In this document: in pieces, positions 1 to 9,325 of the stretch
Layout of the letters: each line of letters begins with the position of its first letter
Position numbering within the stretch: the stretch's first letter is position 1
Origin: CADEDH01 sp047974625
GTDB taxonomy: Bacteria; Actinomycetota; Acidimicrobiia; Acidimicrobiales; SZUA-35
DNA length: 64,000 nt
Direction: 5' to 3'
NCBI GenBank assembly: GCA_047974625.1
Contig: JBKECK010000079.1
Coordinates: 1 to 64,000 of the forward strand
Made by a program: the position numbers and the translations under genes
Notes under the pieces: generated by a model
Told to the model about the DNA's origin: nothing
Databases searched by the model: none
The model's input: only the letters and a program-made list of their open reading frames with translations

Positions 1-32
1 GCCGGTGCGGTCGGCGGCGGGATGGTGACGAC

Positions 33-1055
33 ATGAAGGTGACCGACGTCCAAGTCGTCTCGGTGGTCGCCAACACACTCACCGCCCGGACCCCGCGCCA
101 ACCGGCGCCCCGGACCGCCGACGAGGCCGAGACGCAGGTGGCAGCGTTCGTGGCCCTGGTGACCGATCTGCTCGACCGGCCCACCGTGGCGCCCCACGAC
201 AAGCTCGACCGTCGCCCGACCACGCTCAAGGTGATCCTGGCTCCCGAGTTCTACTTCCGGTGCCCCGAGGGACAACCCGACGGCAGAGGCCACTTCACCC
301 AGCAGGACTTCATCCAGATCATGGGAACGGTGCGGGCCGAGCTCCGCCAGTTGTTCGACCGCTTCCGGCCGCAGCCGTGGCTGGTGATGCCGGGCACCGT
401 GGTGTGGGGACAGGAGCAGGGGAACAATGGGGTCGCGTTGGTGAACACCATCTTCGGCGTCGACTTCACCGACCCGGCGGTTCCGGCCAAGGACATACTC
501 TGCGACAAGCAGTACTTCTCGGCCATAGACGGTCTGGACCGGTGGAGGAACGCGGCGCAGAACAACCAGGCACGGCCGGCGTCGCTGGGATACCGGTCGG
601 CGCAGACGATCGCCCTGGCCGCCACCACGCAGGCCGGCCAGCCCATCGGGGTGGGGGCGGAGATCTGCCTCGACCACGCCTACGGGGTGCTGCGGTCGGC
701 AGTGACCGACCGCGACCGACCGGCCGACGTCGATCCGCCGCCGGAGCTGCACCTGCACGTGATCCTGGCCTGCGGGATGGACCTGAACCCGCTCCATGCT
801 GCGGTGTCCCCCCGGGTGACCGGGGTAGTGCTCCGGTGCAACGGCAATAGATACAACGCCGACCGGGCGAAGGTGATCCGCTCCGACGTGTATCGCCGGA
901 TGCGGATTCCGACCGGCGGGTTCGTCTGGCGGCGAGACCCCGAGGTGCAGGGGCGGGGCCGGATCCGGGCCGTCGACATGGGGCTCCAGCGCCCGTCCCG
1001 TCCCGACGGTACCTTCGACGCCATCGGCGTCTCCCCCTCCTACCCCATCGGCTGA
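33..1055 (+). CDS. Divergent nitrilase-superfamily (carbon-nitrogen hydrolase) protein
   Basis: The 340-residue product carries, in the right order, the three residues that define the nitrilase superfamily: Glu72 in APEFYF, Lys159 in CDKQYFS and Cys212 in GAEICLDH. By family knowledge this Glu-Lys-Cys triad hydrolyses or condenses amide or nitrile bonds through a thioester. The substrate cannot be read. The protein is longer than a minimal 260-280-residue nitrilase; extra loops occur around residues 45-65 and 165-190. There is no signal peptide, so it should be cytosolic. The ATG at 33 is the first start available; anything further upstream lies outside the window. It converges on the HNH gene with a 26-bp gap. 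Confidence 0.6.
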   Translation: MKVTDVQVVSVVANTLTARTPRQPAPRTADEAETQVAAFVALVTDLLDRPTVAPHDKLDRRPTTLKVILAPEFYFRCPEGQPDGRGHFTQQDFIQIMGTVRAELRQLFDRFRPQPWLVMPGTVVWGQEQGNNGVALVNTIFGVDFTDPAVPAKDILCDKQYFSAIDGLDRWRNAAQNNQARPASLGYRSAQTIALAATTQAGQPIGVGAEICLDHAYGVLRSAVTDRDRPADVDPPPELHLHVILACGMDLNPLHAAVSPRVTGVVLRCNGNRYNADRAKVIRSDVYRRMRIPTGGFVWRRDPEVQGRGRIRAVDMGLQRPSRPDGTFDAIGVSPSYPIG

Positions 1056-1081
1056 CCGGGCGGTTGGAGCGGCGGTGGGAC

Positions 1082-2080
1082 TCATGATGGTGGGGGCTGG
1101 CGCTGCCAGTGGCAGGGGGCGCAGCGGGTCTGGAGTTCGTCGACGATGGTGCGACGGGTGTCGTGGAACGGGGGGTTGTGGTCGAAGGTGAGGAGGTCGT
1201 GACGGCCGCAGTCGACACAGGCCCGGTCTCGTTCCTTCACGACGCGCCGTTGGCGTTCGGTGGGGTGCCGGTGCCGGCCGGAGGCGTTGATCGGTTTCCG
1301 CTCGGTGTCGTGGATCATGGCCCGCAGTACCGAGGTGGGGGCGATCCGCTCGACGACGGTGCCCGGGATCGGGGTGCCGTCGTCGAGGGTGGCGCCGTCG
1401 CCCCGTACGTGGAGCACGATCTCGGTGGCTACCGGCCCGACGCCGGTGGTGATGAGGTCGGTGAACACGTCTGCGTACTGCTGGGCCACCGAGGGCCAGG
1501 TGCCGTCGGGTTCCCGGTGGGACCTGGCCCGCATGATGCGGGCCGAGAGCATTGACGTGAGGTGCGCTCCGGCCAACGGGGGGAGGCGGGCGCTGAACGA
1601 CACCATCCCGTCGGGATCGGTTCGCCACCGCACCGAGCGGCACGAATGTTGGTGCCGCTCGATCGCCCCGTCATCCCCGTGGCGCTGCCGCCATGCGGCG
1701 ATCGCCCGGCCCAGTTCGGCGGCCGGGACCGTGGCGGCCAGATCGACCAGGTCCCGCTCGGTGTCGGGCGTGGCCACCCTGGTGAGGATCCGGACCTTGG
1801 CGTAGGACAGTTCGCCTCGGGCGAACGCCTCGGCGGACGCGGGCAGATCCTGGAGGCGACGACCGACCCGGATCCACTCCCGCGCCGTCGCCGGTTCCAC
1901 TCCGGCCACGGCTGACAACCACGACACCGCGGAGACCGCACCGTCCAAGACCCACTCGCCCGACACCGCCAATTCCGCCGCTAGGACCACCAGCTCGTAC
2001 TGACTCCGGGCCCACAGCTGCGCCGCCATCCGCAGCCGGTCCCGTACCCCCGTCACCGGTACTGCCGTTGCCGTCGTCAT
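1082..2080 (-). CDS. DUF222 / HNH endonuclease domain protein (13E12-repeat type)
   Basis: About 332 residues. The N-terminal two thirds is the helical DUF222 domain found in large actinobacterial families (13E12 repeat proteins). The C-terminus is an HNH nuclease with CVDCGRHDLLTFDHNPPF followed by CAPCHWQRQ, giving the zinc-binding CxxC pairs and the central DH of the beta-beta-alpha-metal fold. The ATG at 2080 was preferred to a longer reading because a strong ribosome site (AGGGGAAG) lies just upstream and DUF222 homology begins immediately after it. Such genes are often multicopy and of unknown role, sometimes linked to mobile DNA; an IS30 remnant lies about 0.5 kb away. Confidence 0.8.
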   Translation of the reverse strand: MTTATAVPVTGVRDRLRMAAQLWARSQYELVVLAAELAVSGEWVLDGAVSAVSWLSAVAGVEPATAREWIRVGRRLQDLPASAEAFARGELSYAKVRILTRVATPDTERDLVDLAATVPAAELGRAIAAWRQRHGDDGAIERHQHSCRSVRWRTDPDGMVSFSARLPPLAGAHLTSMLSARIMRARSHREPDGTWPSVAQQYADVFTDLITTGVGPVATEIVLHVRGDGATLDDGTPIPGTVVERIAPTSVLRAMIHDTERKPINASGRHRHPTERQRRVVKERDRACVDCGRHDLLTFDHNPPFHDTRRTIVDELQTRCAPCHWQRQPPPS

Positions 2081-2226
2081 CGTGCTTCCCCTTCCCTCGC
2101 CGACGTTCGGACCGGATCTCCCGACCCGAACGTTTGTTCGATTCCACCATAGTGGGGGGCGGTGACAACGAAACCACAACCGTCGTTCCGGGCCGTAGAG
2201 GTGGTGGTCGCCCAGGGCGTCCCGAC

Positions 2227-2514
2227 GCGTCCGCGGGCGCGTCGATGAGTCGACCCGGGACCCAACGCCACGGCTCCGCGCCGCGTTGGTGGCGCCCGCG
2301 TCCGCGGGCGCGCCGGGACGGTGACCGGTGACGGGCCGTGAGGCGGGGTCCTCGGAAGTTCCGGCGGGCCTGCTCCAGACCGCCCCGGCGTGGTCAGGGG
2401 CTGGTCGAGCCTCGGCTCGACCAGCCTAACGATGGGCTGTGACACTCCTGATGGAAGTGTCCCCAAGGGTGTCGCCCACCGCCTTCGCCGGGTCGAGGCG
2501 CGTCCGCGGACGCG
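2227..2514. repeat. Dispersed GC-rich palindromic repeats in an intergenic gap
   Basis: The 15-mer GCGTCCGCGGGCGCG occurs at 2227-2241 and again at 2298-2312. A sister copy at 2499-2514 is a perfect 16-bp palindrome, CGCGTCCGCGGACGCG. The stretch 2181-2555 holds no credible coding sequence; these repeats and the hairpin at 2399-2426 are the only structure seen. Confidence 0.6.
2399..2426. repeat. Perfect 13-bp inverted repeat (hairpin)
   Basis: GGCTGGTCGAGCC (2399-2411) is followed after two bases by its exact reverse complement (2414-2426). A 14-base relative of the arm, GGCTGGTCGAGCCT, recurs at 39064-39077 at the end of the coxM-like gene. No T-tract follows, so it is either a repetitive extragenic palindrome or a factor-dependent stop. 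Confidence 0.6.
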
Positions 2515-2555
2515 TCGGCCCGACCCCGGGGTGGGCCAGTTCTGGTGGTCAGTGC

Positions 2556-2982
2556 ACGGTGAGGGCACGGTGAGGGCACGGTAGAGCTGGGTGGCGCTGT
2601 GGCAGGTGAGGTTGCGTCGGCGTTGGCTGTTGATGATCGCGGCGACGTCATCGACGTGGGTCTGGTTGAGGTTGCCATGGCGAGTGCGGGTCGCAGGACC
2701 ACACGTCGATGCCCCAGGTAGCAGCGGTGATGGTCTCCCACGCGGCCCATTCCGAGCCTTGGTCGAAGGTGGCCGAGCGCAGCATCCCAGCGGGGATGCG
2801 GTCGAGGCCTTCGGTGAGCCCGGCGAGGGTTGCTTGGGCGTCGTAGCCCTCGGGCATGGTGATCGCGAACGTGGAGCAGGTAACGCGCTCGGCGAAGGCG
2901 ATCAGCGACGACTGGTTGCGGGCGCCGATGATCTGGTCGATCTCTCAGTGACCGCCCTCGAGCCGGTCGTTGACCCCGTGGT
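2556..2982 (-). pseudogene. IS30-family transposase remnant (stop codon, internal deletion and frameshift)
   Basis: Read on the minus strand, the hallmark of IS30 transposases GHWEIDxIIG appears as GGH-stop-EIDQIIG, the Trp codon having become TGA at 2947-2945. The frame then continues with ATFDQGSEW and CDPHSPWQ, both typical of the family catalytic core. Immediately after DPHSPWQ the frame shifts and the next recognisable family segment is NLNQTHVDDVAAIINS, so about 20 codons that should contain the third catalytic acidic residue are missing. The N-terminal DNA-binding part is also absent. The element is therefore dead. No flanking terminal repeats or target duplication could be assigned with confidence. 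Confidence 0.75.
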
Positions 2983-3194
2983 CTCACACCGCCCTCGACG
3001 TTGTGGTTGGGTCCGGTCATCGATCTATAGTCGGCGTTTGCCGACCGTATGGTCATGCAGATAGTCAGTGCTCAGGCTGTCGGTCAGGCTGGCCTTGATT
3101 GACACGGATTTCCCTGATTCGGGATGGTATCAATCCCGATTGCGGGCCACTCAATTGGGGTCAATCGTTTGGGACGTAACGAGGAGGTTGTCCC

Positions 3195-4397
3195 GTGGAT
3201 TTTCGCGTGTCAGAGGAGATGGAAGTCAGGCTCTCCATGATCAGTGACTTCATGGAGCGGGAGGTGATTCCCCTCGAAGGGGAGCTCCTCCACGGTGATT
3301 CAGAATCCCTGGCCAAAGGGGTCACGGCGGCCCAGGCCAAGGTGAAACAGATGGGCCTGTGGGCCCCCAATCATCCCGTCGAGTTCGGTGGGTTGGGCCT
3401 GTCGATGGTGGATCACGGCCTCTTCGCCGAGGCGGTCGGTCGCAGCCCCTTAGGTATGACCGTGTTCGGGACCCAGGCCCCGGATGCCGGTAACATCGAG
3501 ATCCTTCATCAGCACGGTACCCTCGAACAGAAGGAACGCTGGCTTCGGCCCCTCGTCGAAGGAGAAATCCGGAGCTGCTTCTCCATGACCGAGCCGGAAA
3601 CAGCCGGTTCCAACCCGGTCCTGTTGGCCACCACTGCCGTCGTCGACGGTGACGACTATGTCATCAACGGCCAGAAGTGGTTCACCTCGTCGGCCGACGG
3701 GGCCGCCTTCGCCATCGTCATGGCCGTGACCGACCCCGAGGCGCCACCCCACCTCCGGGCCAGCATGATCATCGTCCCCACCGACACCCCCGGGTTCAAC
3801 CTGGTCCGGAACGTGAGCGTCATGGGCCATGCCGGGTCCGGACACGACAGTCACGGCGAGGTCATCTACCAGTCGTGCCGGGTGCCCCGGTCCAACCTGC
3901 TCGGGGCGGAGGGGGGCGGCTTCGTGATCGCCCAGGACCGGCTCGGCCCGGGCCGGATCCACCACTGCATGCGCTGGCTCGGGATCGCCGCCCGTTCCTT
4001 CGAGATGATGTGCCAGCGGGCCAACGAGCGGGCGATCGACGTCGACGGCAACACCCTGGCCGACCGTCAGGTCATCCAGCACTGGGCCGCCGAACTCGAC
4101 GCCGAGATCCGGGGCGCCCGCCTCCAGGTGCTGCACGCGGCCTGGATGATCGACCAGCACGGCGCCAAGGTGGCCCGGGACGAGATCTCGGCCATCAAGT
4201 TTGTGGTGGCCAACACCATGCTCAAGACGGTCGACACGGCCATCCAAGTCCACGGGGCCCTCGGGGTCACCGACGACACCATCCTGGCCTACTGGTACCG
4301 ACACGAACGGGCCGCCCGGATCTACGACGGCGCCGACGAGGTCCACAAGACCAGCCTGGGCCGGCGGGTCCTGCGCCGCTACGCCGAGGCGCCGTAG
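3195..4397 (+). CDS. Acyl-CoA dehydrogenase family protein
   Basis: The 400-residue protein has the three-domain acyl-CoA dehydrogenase layout: an N-terminal helical domain, a middle beta domain with the FAD and substrate signature CFSMTEPE and NGQKWFTS, and a C-terminal helical domain ending in QVHGALGVTDD and RIYDGADEVHKTSLGRR. Members oxidise an acyl-CoA to the enoyl-CoA with FAD and pass electrons to ETF; the acyl chain cannot be predicted. The GTG start at 3195 follows a strong GAGGAGG site at 3181-3187. The 3' end overlaps the convergent oxoprolinase gene by 19 bp. Confidence 0.9.
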   Translation: MDFRVSEEMEVRLSMISDFMEREVIPLEGELLHGDSESLAKGVTAAQAKVKQMGLWAPNHPVEFGGLGLSMVDHGLFAEAVGRSPLGMTVFGTQAPDAGNIEILHQHGTLEQKERWLRPLVEGEIRSCFSMTEPETAGSNPVLLATTAVVDGDDYVINGQKWFTSSADGAAFAIVMAVTDPEAPPHLRASMIIVPTDTPGFNLVRNVSVMGHAGSGHDSHGEVIYQSCRVPRSNLLGAEGGGFVIAQDRLGPGRIHHCMRWLGIAARSFEMMCQRANERAIDVDGNTLADRQVIQHWAAELDAEIRGARLQVLHAAWMIDQHGAKVARDEISAIKFVVANTMLKTVDTAIQVHGALGVTDDTILAYWYRHERAARIYDGADEVHKTSLGRRVLRRYAEAP

Positions 4398-7300
4398 CCC
4401 CCGCCCCCGGGGGTCAGTATCTCGATGGTGTCGCCGGGGTGTACATCGCAGCGGTCCACCCCGGCCAGGGCCTCCACCGTCCCGTCGGCCCGGATCACCC
4501 GGTTCACCCCCACCGCACCCGGCTCGCCGCCGGCCAGGCCGTATGGGGCGACGCGGCGGTGCGACGACAGGATGTTCACCGTCATCGCCTCGTCGAACCG
4601 GACCCGGCGCCGGGTGCCGTCGCCGCCCCGGTGCCGTCCGGCCCCACCCGAGCCCCGCCGGATGGCGAACGACTCCAGGCGCACTGGGTGCCGCCACTCC
4701 AGCACCTCGGGGTCGGTCAGGCGGGTGTTGGTCATGTGGGTGTGCACGGCGTCGCAGCCGTCGGCCCGGGGGGTGGCCCCGGCCCCACCACAGATCGTCT
4801 CGTAGTACTGGTGGCGCTCGTTGCCCCAGATGAAGTTGTTCATCGTGCCCTGGGGGGCGGCCATCACCCCGAGGGCACCGAACAGGGTGTCGACGATGAG
4901 CTGGCTGGTCTCCACGTTCCCGGCGATCACGGCGGCCGGATACACCGGGCTGATCATGCTGGGGGTGGGTATGACGATGTCGAGGGGTACCAGGCAGCCG
5001 GCGTTGAGGGGGATGTCGTCGTCCACCATCGACCGGAACACGTAGAGCACGGCGGCGCGACACACCGCGGTCGGGGCGTTGAAGTTGCCGGGATGCACCC
5101 CACTGGTGCCGGTGAAGTCGATCGTGGCCGACCCGGTCTCCCGGTCGACGGTGATGGCCACCGCCACCCGGTGGCCATCGTCGGTCGGCTGGGTGAACGA
5201 GCAGTCCTCCAGGGAACCGACGAGACGCCGGACCGAGGCCACGGCGTTGGCCCGCACATGGCCCATGTAGGCGTGGACGACGTCCAGCCCGTAGTGGTCG
5301 ATCACTCCGACGAGCTCGGTCGCCCCCTTCTCGCACGCTGCCACCTGGGCCCGCAGGTCGGCGATGTTCTGTTCCGGGTTGCGGGCCGGGTAGGGGCCGG
5401 AGGTGAGGACCCGGTGGATCTCCTCGTCGAGGAACCGTCCCCCCGCCACCAGGGTGACGTCGTCGAGCAGCACCCCCTCCTCCTCCACCGTGGTCGAGTC
5501 GGCGGGCGACGAACCGGGGGCGCTGCCCCCGATGTCGGCGTGATGACCCCGTGAGGCCACGTAGAAGATGATCCCGTCACCGTCGAACACCGGCTTGATC
5601 ACGGTCACGTCGGGCAGGTGGGTCCCACCGTTGTAGGGGGCGTTCAGGACGTACGCGTCACCCGGGGCCATGGTGCTCCGTTGGGCGATCACCGCCTTGA
5701 TCGACTCGCTCATCGAGCCGAGGTGCACCGGCATGTGGGGGGCGTTGGCCACCAACTCCCCGTCGGGGTCGAAGATGGCGCAGGAGAAGTCGAGCCGCTC
5801 CTTGATGTTGACCGACGACGCCGTGTTCTCCAGGACCACCCCCATCTGCTCGGCCACGTTCATGAAGAGGTTGTTGAAGATCTCGAGCTGCACCGGGTCG
5901 GCGTCGCTGGTGCCGAGGGGGGCCGCCCGGGGCAGGGGGGTGGTGCGGGTGACGACCAGGTTGGCGTGGTCGTCGACGGCGGCCGTCCATCCGGGCTCGA
6001 CCACCGTGGTGGCGTTGGCCTCCACGATGACGGCCGGACCGGTGATCTCGGCCCCGGGTCCGAGCCGGGCCCGGTCGAGGAACGGGACGGTGACCGGGGC
6101 CCCGTCCGCCATGATGGGGTGCCGGCCCACCACCGGGTCCGGATGGTGCCCGGCTGTGGAGGAGGCCACGGCGGCCTCGGACCGACCGACCGCCTCCACC
6201 TGCACCGATTCCACGATCAGGGGCCGGTCGGAGACGAACCCGAACCGTGATCGGTGGGCGGCCTCGAACCGTTCCACCATGGTGGAACGGTCGGCCACGG
6301 GCACGGCCAGGGCGGTGTCGCTGCCCTGGTACCGGAGGGCGGCCCGGTGCTCCACCACGATCCGGTCGTGGTCGACCCCCTGGCCCACCAGGTGGTCGTG
6401 CCGCTCCGCCCCCAGCCGGTCCAGGGTGTCGGCCAGGCCGTCGTGGACCTCGTCGAGCAGCTGTTCGACGGCCTGGTCGGAGAGGGAGCGGACGTCGGCC
6501 AGGCCGATGCCCACCGCCGAGAGCACCCCGGCGTCGGGATGGATCAGGATGCTCGTCATCCCGAGACGGTCGGCCACCCGGCAGGCGTGCTGGCCGCCGG
6601 CCCCCCCGAAGCACACCAGGGTGTAGTCCGTGACGTCGTGGCCTCGTTGCACCGAGATCCGACGGATGGCGTTGGCCATATTGTCCACCGCGATGGTGAG
6701 GAAACCCTCGGCCACCTCCGGCACCGTCATCGGCGTGCCTGTCGCCCTGGTAACCGCCTCGGCCACCGGGGCGAGGCCGGCGTCCACCGCGGCCGTGTTC
6801 AGGGGTGCGTCACCGGACTCGCCGAACACCGGGGGGAACAGCTCGGGACGGAGCCGGCCGAGGGCCACGTTGCAGTCGGTGATGGTGACCGGGCCGCCGT
6901 TGCCGTAGCAGGCCGGCCCCGGGTCGGAACCCGCCGACTGGGGGCCCACCCGGAGCCGGGCCCCGTCGAAGCGGCAGATCGATCCGCCCCCGGCGGCCAC
7001 TGTGTGGATCCGCATCATCGGGGCCGTCACTCGGACCCCGGCCATCTCGGTCTCGGTGGTCCGCTCCAGGGCCCCCGCGTAGTGGGAGACGTCGGTGGAG
7101 GTTCCCCCCATGTCGAACCCGATCAGCCGCTCATGACCGGCCGCGGTGGCCACCGCCACCATGCCCACCACACCCCCGGCCGGACCGGACAACAGGGCGT
7201 CCTTGCCCTGGAAGTGGTGGGCGTCGGTGAGGCCGCCGTTGGACTGCATGAACAGCAGGCGGGGGGCGGGATCGGCGGCGGGCGGGTCGGGCCGGAGGTC

Positions 7301-7978
7301 GTCCTCCACCTGCTCCACGTAGCGGCGCAGCACCGGTGACAGGTAGGCGTCGACGACAGTGGTGTCGCCCCTGGACACCAGCTTCATCAGGGGGCTCACC
7401 TGGTGGCTCACCGACACCTGGGTGAACCCGATCGAGGTGGCGGCCGCGGCCACGGCGGCCTCGTGGGCGGTGTGGCGGTAGCCGTGCACGAAGACGACGG
7501 CCACCGAACGGAAGCCCCGCCGGTAGGCGTCGGTGAGCTGCTCCCGGGCTCGGTCCAGGTCGAGTGGGACCAGCACCTTCCCGTGGGCGTCGACCCGCTC
7601 GTCGACCTCGATCACTTCCCGGTGGAGCATCTCGGGTAGGACGATGTCGATGGCGAAGATGTCGGGGCGGGCCTGGTAGCCGATTCGCAGGGCATCGGCG
7701 AACCCGGCCGTGGTCACCAGCACCGTCGGCTCACCGGTCCGTTCCAACAGGGCGTTGGTGGCCACGGTGGTGCCCATCTTGACCGAGTCGACCAGCCCGG
7801 CCGGGATGGGCTCGCCCGGCTCGACCGCCAACAGGTGGCGGATACCGGCCACGGCCGCGTCGCGGTAGTGGCGGGGGTTATCCGACAACAGCTTGTGGGC
7901 CACGACCGAACCGTCGGGTCGGCGACCCACCAGATCGGTGAACGTGCCCCCCCGGTCAACCCAGAACTGCCATCCCAT
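4379..7978 (-). CDS. Fused hydantoinase A/B (5-oxoprolinase / N-methylhydantoinase family)
   Basis: A single 1,199-residue chain joins the two subunits that are separate in many bacteria. Residues 1 to about 680 are the HyuA-like ATP-binding half, beginning FWVDRGGTFTDLVGRRPDG and containing the phosphate-binding IGFDMGGTSTDVSHY. From about residue 690 comes the HyuB half, beginning near QLEIFNNLFMNVAEQMG and containing ERLDFSCAIFD. The family opens cyclic amides such as 5-oxoproline or hydantoins at the cost of ATP; the fused architecture resembles eukaryotic-type 5-oxoprolinase. The ATG at 7978 has a GGAGGCGAG ribosome site. Acyl-CoA dehydrogenase genes lie on both sides but on the opposite strand, so no operon is implied. 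Confidence 0.9.
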   Translation of the reverse strand: MGWQFWVDRGGTFTDLVGRRPDGSVVAHKLLSDNPRHYRDAAVAGIRHLLAVEPGEPIPAGLVDSVKMGTTVATNALLERTGEPTVLVTTAGFADALRIGYQARPDIFAIDIVLPEMLHREVIEVDERVDAHGKVLVPLDLDRAREQLTDAYRRGFRSVAVVFVHGYRHTAHEAAVAAAATSIGFTQVSVSHQVSPLMKLVSRGDTTVVDAYLSPVLRRYVEQVEDDLRPDPPAADPAPRLLFMQSNGGLTDAHHFQGKDALLSGPAGGVVGMVAVATAAGHERLIGFDMGGTSTDVSHYAGALERTTETEMAGVRVTAPMMRIHTVAAGGGSICRFDGARLRVGPQSAGSDPGPACYGNGGPVTITDCNVALGRLRPELFPPVFGESGDAPLNTAAVDAGLAPVAEAVTRATGTPMTVPEVAEGFLTIAVDNMANAIRRISVQRGHDVTDYTLVCFGGAGGQHACRVADRLGMTSILIHPDAGVLSAVGIGLADVRSLSDQAVEQLLDEVHDGLADTLDRLGAERHDHLVGQGVDHDRIVVEHRAALRYQGSDTALAVPVADRSTMVERFEAAHRSRFGFVSDRPLIVESVQVEAVGRSEAAVASSTAGHHPDPVVGRHPIMADGAPVTVPFLDRARLGPGAEITGPAVIVEANATTVVEPGWTAAVDDHANLVVTRTTPLPRAAPLGTSDADPVQLEIFNNLFMNVAEQMGVVLENTASSVNIKERLDFSCAIFDPDGELVANAPHMPVHLGSMSESIKAVIAQRSTMAPGDAYVLNAPYNGGTHLPDVTVIKPVFDGDGIIFYVASRGHHADIGGSAPGSSPADSTTVEEEGVLLDDVTLVAGGRFLDEEIHRVLTSGPYPARNPEQNIADLRAQVAACEKGATELVGVIDHYGLDVVHAYMGHVRANAVASVRRLVGSLEDCSFTQPTDDGHRVAVAITVDRETGSATIDFTGTSGVHPGNFNAPTAVCRAAVLYVFRSMVDDDIPLNAGCLVPLDIVIPTPSMISPVYPAAVIAGNVETSQLIVDTLFGALGVMAAPQGTMNNFIWGNERHQYYETICGGAGATPRADGCDAVHTHMTNTRLTDPEVLEWRHPVRLESFAIRRGSGGAGRHRGGDGTRRRVRFDEAMTVNILSSHRRVAPYGLAGGEPGAVGVNRVIRADGTVEALAGVDRCDVHPGDTIEILTPGGGGYGASA

Positions 7979-8101
7979 CGTGCCGCTCGCCTCCGTTCCC
8001 GGGCCCCGGACCCGTCCCGATCCTAGAGTGGGCCCCTGTAACCGTTAGGGTCGGGGCGGCACGGCGCCCACCGCGGGCCGTACCGGGGCAGGGGGAAACC
8101 G

Positions 8102-9310
8102 ATGATCACGAACAGCGATCCGCCGAGCAGGGATCTCGACCCGGAGCGGTTCCGCCACCATGTCCGCCGCTTCTTCGACCAGGTGCTTCCGGCCGCCCTG
8201 GACGGGGTGACCGGATCGGTCCCCCGGGCCCGGGCCTGGCGGGGGGCGTTGGCCGCCGCCGACCTGGCCGGACCCGAGTACCCGACCGGTCACGGTGGCG
8301 CCGGACTCCCCGGGGCCCTGCGGGCGGTGTGGGCCGAGGAGAGCGCCGGTCGGATCCCGCCCGAGGAGTCCGTCTTCGCCATCGGCATCGGGATGGCCCT
8401 GCCCACCATCCGTGACCACGCCGGCGATGAGCTGTGCACCCGGTTCCTGCGTCCGGGCCTGCGGGGTGAGGAAATCTGGTGCCAGCTCTACTCCGAACCC
8501 GGGGCCGGCTCCGATCTGGCCTCCCTGGCCACCCGGGCCGTCCGGGACGGTGTCGAGTGGGTGGTCACCGGTCAGAAGGTGTGGACCTCCGGGGCCCAGC
8601 ACTCCCAGCTGGCCATCCTCCTGGCCCGCACCGATCCCGACGCCCCCAAGCACCGGGGGGTGACCATGTTCGTGCTGCCCATGGAACAGGCCGGGGTGAC
8701 CGTCCGTCCCCTCCGTCAGATGACCGGCAACGCCGAGTTCAACGAGGTGTTCCTCGACGAGGCCCGCCTCCCGGCCTCGTGGGTGGTGGGTGGGGTCAAC
8801 GACGGCTGGCGGATGGCGGTGGCCCTGCTGGCCCACGAACGGGTCCAGACCGGGGTGGCCTCGATGGCCGACCGGGGGATGGAACGCTCCATGGCCCGGG
8901 TACCGATACCGGTGGCCCAGCTCGAGGCGGTGGCCCGAGCCACCGGCCGGCTCGACGACGCCACCGTCCGCCAGGAGCTCACCCGGTTGTGGATGGGGGA
9001 ACGGGTGGTCGGCTACCTCCGGGGGCGGGGTGACGTCCACCCGTCGATCGGGAAGCTGTGGCGGACTCGGCAGGGCCGGGCCGCGGCCGATCTGGCCGCC
9101 CGGCTCCAGTTCCCCACGGGCCCGGCCTGGGCCGCGGACGACGACGACGGCGGCTACTTCGCCTTCCATATCCTGAACTGTCGGGGCATGAGCCTGGGCG
9201 GCGGGACCGACGAGATCCAGCGGAACACCCTCGGTGAGCGGGTGCTGGGTCTGCCCCGCGAGCCCGCCGAGGACCGGGACCTCCCCTTCAGCGAGCTCCG
9301 GCGGAGCTGA
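8102..9310 (+). CDS. Acyl-CoA dehydrogenase (FadE-type)
   Basis: 402 residues with clear family motifs: CQLYSEPGAGSDLASL, TGQKVWTSGAQHS, and a C-terminal GGGTDEIQRNTLGERVLGLP typical of actinobacterial FadE proteins used in lipid, sterol or branched-acid breakdown. It should bind FAD and feed ETF. The ATG at 8102 follows a purine-rich AGGGGGAA site. It is divergent from the oxoprolinase gene with a gap of about 120 bp, and convergent with the decarboxylase 15 bp beyond its stop. Substrate cannot be read. Confidence 0.9.
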   Translation: MITNSDPPSRDLDPERFRHHVRRFFDQVLPAALDGVTGSVPRARAWRGALAAADLAGPEYPTGHGGAGLPGALRAVWAEESAGRIPPEESVFAIGIGMALPTIRDHAGDELCTRFLRPGLRGEEIWCQLYSEPGAGSDLASLATRAVRDGVEWVVTGQKVWTSGAQHSQLAILLARTDPDAPKHRGVTMFVLPMEQAGVTVRPLRQMTGNAEFNEVFLDEARLPASWVVGGVNDGWRMAVALLAHERVQTGVASMADRGMERSMARVPIPVAQLEAVARATGRLDDATVRQELTRLWMGERVVGYLRGRGDVHPSIGKLWRTRQGRAAADLAARLQFPTGPAWAADDDDGGYFAFHILNCRGMSLGGGTDEIQRNTLGERVLGLPREPAEDRDLPFSELRRS

Positions 9311-9325
9311 CCGCGCGCCGCCGGG

